In this document: one piece after another, positions 1-12,013 of the stretch | Layout of the letters: each line of letters opens with the position of its first letter | How positions within the stretch are numbered: the first letter of the stretch is position 1 | Program-made: the position numbers and the translations under genes | NCBI GenBank assembly: GCA_014218235.1 | Contig: CM024766.1 | Span: 49,875,359 to 49,939,358, forward strand | Length of the DNA: 64,000 bases | Reading direction: 5' to 3' | Source of the DNA: Colocasia esculenta | Lineage: Eukaryota; Streptophyta; Magnoliopsida; Alismatales; Araceae | Notes under the pieces: generated by a model | The model's database searches: none | What the model saw: the letters and a program-made list of their open reading frames with translations, nothing else | What the model was told of the DNA's origin: nothing

Positions 1-327
1 CCGTGCAAGCTCGGGCAACGAGTCATACTTGGAAACATCGTGGGGAAACACCGTCACAACAACAGCAACCAAGCCACTGCCACTGGCAGCCAAGAGGAGG
101 ACACGCCATCCACGCCCTCTGCTCTCCAGCCTAGCTCCTGCCTCCCCTCCGCAGAAGAGCGAGATAGAGCCGCCATGGAAACACACAAATGCACGCAACA
201 CCGCAGCCTGGCCAAGCTGCGGCCCTATGCCTAGCACCACTACATGGCTCCGGAACTAATGCAGAGAGAGGCAGTGAGACAAAGGACTATCTGGGCCGCG
301 CCGGGAAGAAAACACCTCAACAACCTC
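1..327 (-). repeat. Fragment of family-A LTR, inverted
   Basis: The reverse complement of this stretch matches the A 5' LTR at about 5108-5440 almost base for base. It continues past the left edge of the window. It stops at CAACAACCTC, exactly where the A 3' LTR at 12013 stops on the other strand. Its last five bases, ACCTC, are the reverse complement of GAGGT at 12009-12013. I infer that it is the missing remainder of that 3' LTR. Open frames here are incidental. Confidence 0.85.
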
Positions 328-2641
328 TGTAGCAACCCAGAAAATTTAGTATTTTTTTTTAAAAAAAATGAAATAATAATTCCTTTAAAAAAAAATAATA
401 GAACCTACGTACCATTATTGTATGTGCAAGAACACATCTGAAAATTCCTTAAAAATTATAAATCAACCCCAAATTATTCTAAAGTGTTCCACGAAGAAAT
501 ACATGCAAAGAAAAATCCGATTGGCCAAGCGTACTCACAATGTGACTAATTATCCAAATTTAGAAAGTAACGTCGAAAACGGTTACACGGAAAGATAACG
601 CGCCATAAAACAAACGAACATGTCGGAGAGACTTCCAACATCATGAAATGAATACCATTATTGAGTTTGAACCAATGGACCTTCATAGCCCATGATAATT
701 CAAATATAAAATGCAATAAAATCATAACTCTATTTTTCCCTAATTAAACAGGGAAAACCTATAAGATAAATTCCAATAAATAATGAGCTTGGTTAAATAG
801 ACCCATTAGAAATTAGTTGGCCAAAATAAGGATTTTAAAGATAAGAAAATGGGAAAATACCCTAAATTCGTAACTAACTTATTACCTAAATAGAAAAAGG
901 TATTTAATGCATTAAATAAAGTTTGAGTTAGAATTGGATTCCTAAACCTACCCTAATAGGTTGGCCTCGAATTTAGCTCCCATCCTAACCAAAATGAAGT
1001 GGAAAACTTGGGAGGAGGTTAGGAAAGGAGGAATTCGGAATTAAATAGGAGTTAGAGTACTATTAGGAATTAGAAACATAACTAGCATAAATACACCTCT
1101 TAAACCCTCTTGGCCGACCCTACTCATTGCCAAAGGTTCCTGGATTTAGAAGAGGCCAAGGAGGAGAGGATCTCGTGGGGAGAAAGAGTTCTTGAAGCTT
1201 CTTCCTCGTTCTTGGAGTTCAAGCCCTAGAAACAAATCGAGTCAAAGGTAGGCATTCTCACAAGCTAAAATTCTGAAATCTTGTCTGTAGGTTCTTCCTA
1301 CCCTCTTGAATGAAACCCCCAATTTTCATATTTGTCCATCGATCAATCTTTTCTTAAGATTTTTTCAAAGTTCTGTACACTTCATGACCCCGGCGCCCTT
1401 TTCTTTAATGCATATCTTTGAATCCACTTGTCCTCTTGTCATGAAACGTTTGAGTAAATATTGAGGGTTTAGCATCTTTTGCCCTGAAAGCCTAAATTTG
1501 ATTCACTCTAGTTGGCGAATTACATCGTCTATTCCAAGTTGCTCACTGTTCTTGTTCTTCATGTTGCATGAATTTAAAACCTATCGGTTTCTTGAAAACT
1601 GCAAATGCCTATTTTTTGCATGTACCCTGCCTATCTGAGTTTGTTAGAAATTTGTTTCTCTCGAATTTTCATAAACCATGTGATTTGTTCTAATTTTTCA
1701 AAGCACACTGTATCAATTTGATTCAAGTTGGCCCGCAATCCAAAGCCTGGTCTGATTCCTGTCAGACCCAGGCGCAGACCACCAAAAAGTGATGGCCCGA
1801 TATGTCGCCTTCTAAGGTCAGATTGTGACAGCCTACCCGTCGCGTTCAGAAAGCGACAGGTAAGCCGTCGCTATCCCTGTGCCTGTCTTGTCGCGACCCT
1901 TTCCCGACTCTGTCGCGTTCTCAAGCCCATCGCGACGCCTTTCTTGTCGCGTTCTGAACGCGGTAGGAGACGCCGTCGCATTCTGACCACCTGAGCAGAC
2001 AGCCCTGTCGCTACCCTTTTCATGCCCTGTCGCTACCTGCCCTACCCCTGTCGCAATCCTTACTGGCCTATGTCGCCTTCACAGGATTTTGCATGAAAAC
2101 CCATAAAATTGTGTACTCTCACTTTCTAAAATATTCTTATGCCTTTTTATAACAGTCATACACGCAGTAAAAACACCTGTTTTAATGGAGCTATATAGAA
2201 TGATTTACTCCTCCTCTTAAAGCATTAATTATTTAAAGCAGGCTTGACTCATGAGATTTAAGTTCTACTGAGCGTTATCGCTCACCCTTCGTTATTTGTT
2301 ATTGTGACTCAGGTAAGTCAGATGATGACGTTACACACACCAATGCACTAGAGTGATGAGCGACCTGGAGTCAAATCGTGAAGTTACCCTAGTACAATGG
2401 AGTCTAGTAGTTATTGTTTTAGATTTCATTCCAACGTAATGATGTCATTGATCCCTATGCATTGGCTCTGAATTAGTGGTTGTAATAGTCTTAGTGAAAT
2501 TTATAATGAAATGAAGAATTTATTCCAATTATTGTTCATTACATGCTTTGATTTACTCGATTGTTCATACATTTTACACTACTATGTACTTTGGTCACGT
2601 CTCCCCGATTTATTCCGCTGCTAAATTGGCAAGGCGTGACA
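328..2641 (+). repeat. Family-B LTR, sense, internally deleted and probably recombinant
   Basis: It begins TGTAGCAACC and ends GCGTGACA like the other B LTRs, but is only 2.3 kb long. Compared with the copy at 14359-17692 it lacks about 1.1 kb between the equivalents of roughly 16165 and 17260. That gap includes the palindrome and TATA box of the other copies. The two flanking pentamers differ (ACCTC left, AGGAG right), which is unlike a simple insertion and fits recombination with another B LTR. A TCGCGA/GTCGC-rich zone lies at 1790-2080. No gene is supported. Confidence 0.85.
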
Positions 2642-3542
2642 AGGAGGTTGTTCAGACACAGAAGGGGTAGGAGCAGTATTAGCAGTAGGAGGAGGGATTG
2701 GTTCAGATGGAGTGGAGGAGATGGTTAAAGGCTGAGAAGGGAAAATAGGCTAACCATCCTTATGGAGTTTCCTTCTAACCCTTCTCTTAAAGATTTTGAC
2801 CTTTGGATCGGTATCTACCTCCAAATCCTCATACTCTAAAGGCCACTTAGAATTTGACTCCTTCTATTGAGGGGACTGATGCTGCTGCTGCTCTGGCTGA
2901 TGCTGCTCTTGCTTTGGCTAGGATAGAGCAGAAGACTTACTTGTGCCCTATTGGCACACCAACTGGAGTAGAAGATCCTTCATCTGCTGGACCTCCTCAG
3001 CCAAAAAATCAAACTTCACATCTATTTGTTGGACTTGAATTTGTAGAATTGACAAGCCCTCTTGCTATTTTACCAATAAATCCATCAAAATACTTGAACT
3101 ACTACTAGTCTCCCCCTGAGTCCTTGGCCGGGTCTCAATGGGTGGAGGAGAGACATGAGGAACTTCTTCTCCAAACATTGGCTCAAAAGGAGTAGTGCTA
3201 GGAATCTCTTCTTCTTGTGCTACTCCCTTGCCCTTTAAATCTCTAAGCACTTGACTGATTATGTCTTCTAGTGCTTCCTACTCAAGAGATGGGACAGGAG
3301 CCTGAGCTTGCTCTTGATGTAGCGATGTTCTTGTACTTGTTCTTCTTGTTGTTGTGCTACAGGAGCTTCTTCTTTTCCTACCTGTGCCAAGCTATGGAGC
3401 TGTACAGCTAAATAGTTGAGGAACTCTGTGCCTCATCAGGAAATACTTCATGAGAGCACAATGGCACAGAGTCCTTGGTCCATAAATTTAGTGCCTTGCT
3501 CTCCAAACTGTAGTGGCATATTCTTAAAGTTGACAGACCTAT
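2642..3542 (-). pseudogene. Remnant of a decayed proline-rich, coiled-coil ORF
   Basis: No family is recognised with certainty. On the minus strand, stop-interrupted frames give a charged N-terminal piece (3065-3250), a Ser-rich run, then a heptad-like stretch containing QQIDVKFDFLAEEVQQM near 3000-3040. A basic segment (KVKIFKRRVRRKLHKDG) lies near 2765-2800 and a Pro/Ser/Thr tail ends at 2642. This layout resembles the extra 3' ORF of element D, so a fragment of a plant retroelement accessory ORF is the best guess. The left end abuts a B LTR and the right end abuts element A, so both edges are insertion or rearrangement boundaries. Confidence 0.4.
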
Positions 3543-6318
3543 TGTAAGACCTAGCTTCCTAGCTTTCTGTCGGGTGTCTGGGATGACTGGCTACTAACGC
3601 GTCCAGGCTAGATGACGCGTTAGTGTCGCGTCGTGGGTGTCCGACGCGCCAGTCATCCTTGTCGCGAAGAGCGTGTGCGTCGCGTTCTTGTCGCACTCGG
3701 CTTTCCTGTCGTGTCTCGTTGTCGCGACGGTCAGCAGGTCATGACAATGTTACATCGTTTCGGACGTCTGATGCCTGTCAGGGTGGCAGGTGTGTTAGTA
3801 CGACCTATCGTGTTGTCACGGCGTCCCTGGGGGACGCGTTCTTGTCACAGTGCGTCTTTAACGCGACGCGTCGCCCCATTGCGTCTTGGGTGCTGAAGGC
3901 ATAAGGCCTTGGCCGGTGACCCTTTCCCCCTCTCTCCCCCTTTCCCCTCTCTTCTCTCCCTCTGGTGGTGCTCCGCCTCCCTCTCTCCCCTTTGTGTGTT
4001 TCAGGCGAGGAGGAGGGTCATCCGTCGTGGAGCTTGCGTGGAGCGGGGAGGATGTGGCCAATCCAATGTGAAGGGCCCTATTGGGGTTCGTTCTTCATTT
4101 AAGGTAGGGATTTCTTGAACTCTTCTCCATCCGAGTTGATTGGGAGCTTCTTGTGCTTTCTAGTTAGTTTAGATAGCTTCTCTATGCTCCCCTCCCTCGT
4201 GTGGTATGTGTGTGGCTTGTGGGCGGCCCCGGGATGGAGCATCCCGTGGGTCTACCTCTCAGCTGGTGTCGCGACCGCGGTGCGCGTCGCGACACCAGAA
4301 GAGGCATCGCCCGGTCGGGCGTGACCTTATCGCGACGCGTTTTCCTGTCGCGATAAGGATCACTATCGAGATGCGTTTTCCTGTCGCGACAGGGTTTGCT
4401 ATCACAACGCTTCGCCCCATCGCTACAGGGTTGTTGTCGCGGTGCCCTTCCCCATCGCGATGGTATCACGACGACCTAGGGGGACGTGACAGTGCCTGTG
4501 TGTGCCTCGGGTGTTCCGTGGTTCCGGTTGGAGTGTCAGTATGTGCCCCAGGGCTGGCTTGCCCTCAGAACCATTGGGTGGGGAACGCGGTAGGTTACCT
4601 AGCTGCGTTCAGTAACTAAAGGTGACACCTTCGTAGCCGTGTCCTAGCGGCGGTGCCAGGAGGGTCGCATCTGTCTAATAATCGATTGACTGGCGGTCAA
4701 TCGATTATTAGCAGAGCGATGAGTTTTCATTACTATATGGTGGTGTTCTGAGGTTCTAGCTGTTCGTGCGTGCCTTGGTTGCCCGACGGCCCTCTTGAGG
4801 GTCCGTGCATGCCTCTCGCTTGCTAGGCTTGTCGTGGGTTACAAGCCAGCGGTTTGGCGTGGTTCTTGTTGTGCTTGCCCCGCCTGTTCGTCCGGTGCTT
4901 GGCACTTGAGGGCTTGTCCCGTTCAAAGGTTGTCTCCATTGCCTGAGACCCCCATCCTCGGGAGCCTGTTGAGAGAGTGCTCTAGGCTACGAGCGTGCTC
5001 GAGTTGGTAGCCGAGTTGGTAGACTCTAGAGCTGAGGGGAAAATGAGGTTTTGACAGCGGTGCTGAGTCATTTGTATAGCTCTCTTGTCTGGGGTGGGAC
5101 GCCGAGGTTGTTGAGATGTTTTCTTCCCGAAGCGGCCCAGATAGTCCTTTGTCTCACTGCCTCTCTCTGTGTTGGTTCCGGAGCCACATAGTGGTGCTAG
5201 GCGTAGGGCCGCAGCTTGGCCAGGCTGCGATGTTGCGTGCATTTGTGTGTTTTCGTGGCGGCTCTGTCTTGCTCTTCCGCGGAGGGGAGGCAGGAGCTAG
5301 GCTAGTGAGCAGAGGGAGTGGACGGCGTGTCCTCCTCTTGGCTGCCAGTGGCAGTGGCTTGGTTGATGTTGTTGTGACGGTGTTTCCCCACGATGTTTCC
5401 AAGTACGACTCGTTGCGCGAGCTTGCACGGTGGTTGTAGCCTGGCCGTGTCTAGCTTTTGTGGGTGTTGTTGGTGTGGCCTTGTTGGCCCGTGCTTCTGG
5501 TGGTTTTCGCTTCAGTGTCCTCACGGTTCTGTAGTCCCGTTCTTGGGTGCCAATCCATGGTGGCCCCGACGTGTGTGGCTTCCCGACCTTGCGGTGTGTC
5601 TGGGGTCCGGGGTGGTTCTGCTTGTGGCCCTCGACCTTGTGGGGGTCTGAGGTGGCCGTGCTTATGGTGAGACGTCATTCTCACCTGGTTGTTGCATGGT
5701 CTCGGCGGGTGTGCCGAGGGTTGCTTTCGCTTTGTGCCCGACTCTATTGGTTTCTGCGGGAGTCGTGTGTGTCACGACCTTGGTTGGTTGTCGTGGCATT
5801 GCATTGTTCTGTTCCGCTGTTAGTAGTACCCTACTGTAGGTGTTCCTCACTTTACAACTTTCTAGGGTAGTTTCCTATTTTCGGAGTTCCTGCTGCTCTA
5901 GCTGGTGAGGGATTGGTAATCCCTATTGGGCCTTGTTCGCGAGGCTTACCGCCCTACTTCGTTCAGCTAGGAGCTCGTCGTCGCGGGAGCTCTGTGTCGG
6001 ACGGGTTGCGGAGGTGGCTGTGGCGCCGTGTGTTGTCAGCAGCAGTGAGAGCGAGTGTTGTGAGATCTTGTACCTGAGTGAGTTGAGAGTTGTGCTTTGC
6101 AAATTCTCAGGGTATGCCCCTTAAGGACTGCACCTTTCTTCTTGTACCTGTGGTTTTACTTGGGACACGTTGTATATTGTATATCTCATTATAGTTATTT
6201 AAATTTAGTACATATCTCAATAGACTATTTCTTCTAACCCTTCTGGGTCTTCGGATCCGTGGGTGGCGACGCGAACTTCGGGGTCCCTGGCGGGGGTCCG
6301 GGAGGTCGGGTCGTTACA
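3543..6318 (+). repeat. 5' LTR of element A
   Basis: It starts TGTAAGACCTAG and ends GTCGTTACA, directly followed by the primer site. It is 2776 bp long and is matched along its length by the LTRs of element E. It has a CpG-rich zone with at least eight TCGCGA hexamers (3662-4460), a pyrimidine-rich run at 3925-3990, and a perfect 16-bp hairpin at 4675-4711. The pentamer before it is CCTAT; the partner duplication is not in view. Confidence 0.9.
4675..4711. repeat. Perfect 16-bp inverted repeat in A LTR
   Basis: The arms CTAATAATCGATTGAC and GTCAATCGATTATTAG flank the 5-nt loop TGGCG. Diverged versions occur at 11580-11616 and 26260-26296. It is missing from the 3' LTR of E because of a deletion. 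Confidence 0.9.
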
Positions 6319-6320
6319 GT

Positions 6321-6337
6321 TGGTATCAGAGCATGAG
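6321..6337 (+). other. Primer binding site of element A (initiator Met tRNA)
   Basis: TGGTATCAGAGCATGAG begins two bases after the LTR end. The first twelve bases complement the 3' end of plant initiator methionine tRNA, the usual primer for gypsy and copia elements. Confidence 0.93.
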
Positions 6338-6974
6338 TCTATTGAGATTTGTAATGATTTAATAACTATAGCTGTCCCAAAGAAAGGTACTAGTACGCTG
6401 CTGACACCGTCTGACTAGTGTTAGGCTTGTGCTTTCAATTGTTTTGCAGGTGTGCGGCTTCCCTGCAAGGTTCGTGTGCATGCTGCAGGTGGGTTGCAGT
6501 TGTTGCCGATCCACGAGCGTGGCGAGTGTGGTCACTTGGTGTGTTCGTGCCGTGGTGGCGCGGTTGGCGGTGGACTCGCTGGCAGTGGTCTTCCCCGTGT
6601 GGAGGACGCTTGCAAGCAAGTCCAGGCGCGGTGCTCTTGATAGTCTTCAGCGCAATTGGGTGTGTGCGTGCCGTTGTGGCTAAGAGAGCCTACGTGTGGT
6701 GTGGCCTTCACTGGTGCAGAGTTGTTGTCTGTAGAACCAGTCGAAGTGTCCTTGCCTTGTTGGTTGTTCCCCTGTTGTTGGGGTGTGTGATGTGTTGGTT
6801 GTGTGTGTGGTCTTCTGTCTGTGCACTGTTGTGCGCTTTGCTCTGCTTGGTTGGCGTTGTTGCTTGGGCTAAGTAGATGTTTTGTGCGCCGTGTTGCATC
6901 ACTGGTTGAGCGCTACGACACTTGTATGTGGTTGTTGTTGGCCTGCTGTTGACTAGCTGTGGGCTCTAGTGAGG

Positions 6975-7570
6975 TGCTCCTGGAGTTTTTCTCTGTTGGT
7001 TCTAGTAGGAGTGAGGTTTCCTCAGAACTGTGTTGTGCTCGTTTCTGGTTGCTATTGCATTGCCCTCTGGGTTGAGGTGCATCGCTTGGTTGCTCTGTGT
7101 TCTGGTGAGGTTTCCCAGAAACCGTTTGCTGTTATCCTTGTGAGGGTTTCTCTCAGGACTGTTTCATGCTCGTTTCTGCTGTTGCTGTGCTGCCTTAGGG
7201 TCTGAGGTGCGTTGTTGGTTTGGCTGGTGCGTTCTGGTGAGTTTTCCCAGAACGGTGCCTTGGTGGTTCTGGTGGAGGTTCTCCCAGGACCGGCGTGCGT
7301 TGCTTCTGCAGTTCTGTTGCGGCGGTGTTCTCTCTGAAGGTTTGTGTTGTTTGGTCGTTTGGGTTGTGCGTTCTGGTGAAGGTTCTTCCCAGGATCGCCC
7401 TTTGTCACTTCTGGCAGAGGTTCTTCCCATGAATGCTATGTGTTGGTTTGGGCCACCGTTGTGTTGCCCTTGCGGTTCGAAGTGTGCCGTTTGGTTGAGC
7501 TGCGTTCTGGTGAGGTTCTCCTAAGACAGCTCTTGGCGCTTTTGGTGGAGGTTCTCCCCAAAGTTGCTTC
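6975..7570 (+). repeat. Degenerate tandem array, about 135-bp unit, four units
   Basis: The landmark TCTGGTGA recurs at 7101, 7233, 7372 and 7506, a spacing of 132-139 bp. Each landmark is followed by a GGTTYYCCCAGRAC-like core, which often recurs again 40-50 bp later in the same unit. The same array is present in element E. Confidence 0.75.
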
Positions 7571-10415
7571 GTGCTATTTTGGTTGTCGCTGCTCTCTCTC
7601 TCTGTAGAGATGAGCTGTCGTTATTGCCGGTAGGACTGTCTGTGTTACAGTCTGCTTGGGCATTGTCGGTCAAGGTGTGGTGCCTTTGATCGTGTGTCTG
7701 GCCGTTGCGCTGGCCAGGTTCCTTGTTCTTTTCTCCCAAGTTCTCGACTGTGCTAGTGGGACTTTGTGTGTCCCTGTGGCCCGGATGGGTTGTTGTTTTT
7801 TCCTGTGCCCAGCGTGCTCTCCTAGATGGTGGTCTAGTGAGTGTAGTGGGTGTCTGGCTGGCTGTGCTTCTTGTGGAAGTGTCAGTCTTGGGTTTGTGGT
7901 TTTGCCTCTTGCATGTGGAAGAGACTCGTTGCGTGTCTCCTTCCTCTGCTGTTCGTTGGTTGCTCGGGGTGGCGATGCTCCACTATGGTGTTGTGTTGCT
8001 AGGGTGTGCATCGTTGTGACCTTCTGGTGGAGTCATCTTCCCTTGAGTTGTTTTTGGGTTGAGTTTGTTGCTCCCCTTGTGCTGTCGTTTCCGTGTGGCA
8101 CCGTGTGTCGGTGGACCTGTTCATGCCATTTGTCGTCGTGATTGTTTCTTGCTACCTACCTGAACAATTTGGGGCATTGGGTTCCCGTTGATTTGGTGTG
8201 AGGTAGTACCGTTTTTCTTGTTGGGTTGCATATGTGAGCGTTGCCCTGCTGTGCACCGATTTCTTACCTGGCTTGCTCGTGCAAGCGTTGTTTCAGTGTG
8301 TTCTCAATCGTGCCTTGGCTTGTGCCTTGGAGGCTTTTCATGTCGTTATTTTGGTGTTTAGCCTCTCTATCAGTCGCGATGGAGATGGTGCTTCTTTCTC
8401 TTGCGCGCTAGGGAGTCGCTGTGGGTTTCACTCCCCGTGCGGTAGAGTCAGTGCTCCGTGTTTTGGTGTGCTTTTTGAAGCCAACGTGGTTGTTGTGCAC
8501 TTGATGTCGTCGGCTTTCCGTGCGCTTCTGTTGTGGGTCTCTGGTGGAGAGTCCCCTTCGGTGGGCCCTGTGTTGTCTCGGGCCGTTAGTGTTGTTGTGT
8601 GTGCTACACCTTGAGCATTTTTTGATGCTTCATGTTTTTGTGCCTCCAGGGATGGGGCCGGTATGGCCTGTTGTGCCCTTTCAGGCTTGCGGTTCTTTGT
8701 GTGTGGCTTTTGGCGGGTCTCTAGTGAAGAGTCCTTCCTGTTAGCCCGTGGTGTTGTTTCAGCCACTGGTGCACTTGTGTTGCACTTTGCTTAGTTTTGG
8801 TGCTTGTGGTAGCATCGTGTGCTCGTGCTCGAGTGTTCAGTTTTGTGCCATCTGGAGCCTTGGTGCATTGTGTTGTACCTTGGGTGGTTCCTGGTGCTTG
8901 TGATAGCATCATGTGTTGTGCGTGTGCCTGTTCTTAAGATTTGTGTGTCGTTTCATGACTTTGCTCGGTGTTGGAGGCATTGAGCTTTCCGCCTCTGGGA
9001 CACTTTATGCTGGCCTATGCCTTGTGGTTGTACCGTTGCCGCTGTGGGGTGGCTGCTTTGCCTTGTCTAGGTAGCCCTATCGGTGGTACACCAGGCTTTG
9101 GTCGTGGCCTATGTCTGGGTTTTCCGTCTCGCTTTGGGAGCGAGTGTGTTCGGTTGTGGTACCGTACTTCGATCTGGGTCCCTCTGAGGTCGACGTGTTG
9201 TTCCCGACCTTTGCGGTTATTTTGGTTCTTGTGTAGTTGTGCGTCTTTTTGGTGGTTGGCATGTTGGTACCCGCACTGAGCCCTTTGTGCGCGAGGGGGT
9301 GTTGCTGCCACTCTCGTTGGTTCTCCTGTTGTGCGTGGCGTTGGTGAGTCTGGAAGCCAATGGCGGAGTCTCTTGTTAGTTTGTCTGGAGACAGTGAGGC
9401 ATATTGGCTTGCTAGTACTCGACCACGTGGTTTGTCGACGTTGGGAGGTGTCCGATTTTCGGCTTAACCTCAGACGTCTTTCGTGCTTTTGTTGCACTGT
9501 GGAGCGTGTGGTTTCCTAGTCTTATGGCTCCACATACGTTTGGTGTCCCTGTTGGACCGCGAGTAAGGTCTGGGTGAGACCTAGTGGTGGCGGTGGATGT
9601 TGTTTCATGCGTTGAGGATTCTCTGTGAGCATGTTATCGCTCTGGTTCTCGTCGCTCGCGTGGCTTCTCGGTTGGGCTAGTGACCGATGCTAGCTGCTGC
9701 TAGTAGTGGAGGCTGTTCCCCTGAGTTGTTGTGCTTGACTCTCTCAGGCATTTTTCCTAGTTGTTGTTCAGCAATTGTGTGCTCTGTCAGGTTTCGCTGC
9801 TGATGGAGTGAGTTGCTGACCGTCGATTCTCTTGTTGTTGTCGTCAACCGCATCCTCTGTCAGGTTTACTGGCGACATAGTGGGTTGCTGGTCAGCTGGT
9901 CCCAACAGCGGGGTCTGTTGGTGGCTGCAGTCATGCGGTTTTCGGCTGGTGTTTTCTGTTGTTCAGGTCGGATTTGGCATCGCTCGGCACCTGTGGGATT
10001 GTCGTTTTGTTCGGATGCCCCACATGTGCCTGGAGTGAGTAATTGGATTTCAATTTTTGTGCTCCAGATGCGTTTGGAGGGTGTTGTGAGCCGTTGGATT
10101 TTTGGTTGTCTGCTCCCCATGTGTTTGGAGCCCATTATGTGAGCCGTTGGTTTTTCGGCTTCGTGTGCCCGTGCGCATTTGGCGGTGTGATTGTTGCCAC
10201 GAGGATGTCGTGGTAAGACTTAATGGCTCTTCACACCCGCGCTTCGTGTGCTCCGCGGGTGTTTGGCTATGCGAATGTTGCCACGAGGAAGTCGTGTTGA
10301 GACTTAGTGGCTTATTTACATTGGTCTTCCGGTTGCTCCCTGTGCTTTGTTTCGTGCCTCAGGATCTTTTAGGCGTGCCTTAAATTTCGAGGATGAAATT
10401 GTTATAAGTGGGGTA

Positions 10416-10428
10416 GGATGTAAGACTC
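10416..10428 (+). other. Polypurine tract of element A
   Basis: AAGTGGGGTAGGA lies immediately before the 3' LTR, preceded by the TTTCGAGGATGAAATTG block. It is the expected primer site for plus-strand DNA synthesis. Confidence 0.8.
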
Positions 10429-12013
10429 GGCTTCCCGGCATTCCGTCCGGTGTCTGGGATGACTGGCCACTAATGCATCCAGGCTGGATGATGCGTTAGT
10501 GTCACATCTTGGGTGTCTGACGCCACAGTCATCCTTGTCGCGACAAGCATGTGCGTCGCGTTCTTCTCGCGCCCGGCTTTCCCGTCGCGTCTCGTTGTCG
10601 TGACCGGTCAATGGGTCACGACAGTGTTCCGTCGTTTCGGTCATCTGATGCCTGTCAGGGTGGCAGGTGTGTCAGTATGACTTGTCGCATTGTCGCAGCG
10701 TCCCTGGGGGATGCATTCTTGCCACGGTGCGTTGACCTGTCGCGTTAAGGTCTTTAACATGACGCATCGCCCCATCGCGTCTTGGGTGCTAAAGGCATAA
10801 GGTCTTGGCCGACGACCCTTTTCCCCTCTCTCACCCTTTCCCCTCCCTTCTCTCCCTCCGGCGGTGCTCTACCTCCCTCTCTCCCCTTTGTGTGTTTCAG
10901 GCGAGGAGGAGGGCCGTGCGTGGTGTCCCGGTGTCGTGGAGATTGCGTGGAGTGAAGAGGAGGTGGCCAATCCGACGTGAAGGGCCCTATTGAGGTTCGT
11001 TCTTCGTTTAAGGTAGGGATTGCTTGAACTCTTCTCGATTCGGGTGGATTGGGAGTTTCTCGTGCTTTCTAGTTAGTTTAGATAGCTTCTCCATGCTCCC
11101 CTCCCCCGTGTGGTATGTGTGTGGCTTGTGGGCAGACCCGGGATGGAGCATCCTAGGGTCTGCCTCTGCTGGTGCCGCGACTGCGGTGCGAGTCGCGACA
11201 CCAGAAGAGCGTCTGCCCGTCGGGCGCAACCTTATCACAACGCGTTTGCTTGTCTCAGTAAGGATCGCAGTCGCGACACATTTTCCTGTTGCGATAGGGT
11301 TTGCTGTCGCGACGCTTCACCCCGTCGCTACAGGGTTGCTATCGCGGTGCCCTTCCCCGTCGTGATGGTATCGCGAAGGCCTAGGGGGATGCGATAGTGC
11401 CTGTGTGTGCCTCGGGTGTTCTATGGTTCCTGTTGGGGTGTCGGCATGTGCCCCAGGGCTGGCTTGCCCTCAGGACCTTCAGGTGGGGAACGCGGCAGGG
11501 TACCTGGCTGCGTCCAGTAACTGAAGGTGACACCTTCGTGGCCGTGTCCTGGCGGCAGTTCCAAGAGGGTCGCGTCTGTCTAATAATTGATTGATTGGCG
11601 GTCAATCGATTATTAGTAAAGTGATGTGTTTTCCGTACTGTCTGGTGGTGTTCCGAGGTTCTAGTTGTTCGTGCGTACCTTGGTTGCCCGACGGTCCTCT
11701 TGAGGGTCCGTGCGTGCCTGTCGCTTGCTGGCCTTGTCGTGGGTTACAAGCCAGCGGTTTGGCATGATTCTTGTAGTGCTTGCCCCGCTTGTTCACCCGG
11801 TGCTTAGCACTTAAGGGCTTGTCCTGTTCAGAGGTTGTCTCCTTTTCCTGGGACCCCCATCCTTGGGAGCCTGTTGAGGGAGTGCTCTAGGCTACGAGCA
11901 TGCTCTAGTTGGCAGCCGAGTTGGTGGACTCTAGAGTTGAGGGGAAAACGAGGTTTGGACAGAGGCGCTAAGTCATTTGTAGAGCTCTCTTGTCTGGGGC
12001 GGGACGCCGAGGT
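10429..12013 (+). repeat. 3' LTR of element A, first 1.6 kb only
   Basis: It matches the first part of the 5' LTR with scattered substitutions, many of them C to T or G to A at CpG sites. It includes a mutated form of the hairpin at 11580-11616. It ends after GACGCCGAGGT, where the antisense B LTR begins with TGTCACGCC. GAGGT (12009-12013) is the flanking pentamer. Confidence 0.9.

Larger units (their letters stand above)
6319..10428 (+). other. Non-coding internal domain of element A
   Basis: The plus strand is strongly rich in G and T and poor in A through most of this stretch. Stop codons on that strand are therefore rare, and long frames such as those at 6418-6876 and 7656-8141 arise without any recognisable domain. 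These frames are not conserved in arrangement with element E. The order of sequence blocks is conserved between A and E, including a four-unit array near 7000-7570 and a block with CTCGCTTTGGGAGCGAG near 9130. I call it non-coding. Confidence 0.75.
3543..12013 (+). mobile_element. Element A: non-autonomous LARD-like LTR retrotransposon, 3' end cut off
   Basis: It has a complete 5' LTR, an initiator-Met primer site, about 4.1 kb of internal sequence, a polypurine tract and the first 1.6 kb of the 3' LTR. No gag, protease, reverse transcriptase or integrase motif can be read in any frame, so it must have relied on proteins from another element. The TTTCGAGG-AAATT block just before the polypurine tract is shared in diverged form with chromovirus C, which suggests a chromovirus parent. 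A full-length relative (element E) lies at 25093-34378. The 3' LTR stops where antisense LTR B begins, and its missing rest appears inverted at 1-327. Confidence 0.85.

Noticed and set aside
2854..3108. Plus-strand frame with an Ala-rich start
   Set aside because: The coding-like signal (coiled coil, basic patch, Pro-rich tail) is on the minus strand; the Ala run is the mirror of a Gln/Ser-rich stretch.
4206..4619. 137-codon frame in the A LTR
   Set aside because: It lies in the CpG-rich LTR zone, where GTCGCGAC repeats keep frames open; no motif, and the matching LTRs do not keep it.
6321..6337. Possible tRNA gene at the TGGTATCAGAGC sites
   Set aside because: Only the part complementary to the tRNA 3' end is present; there is no cloverleaf. 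These are primer binding sites.
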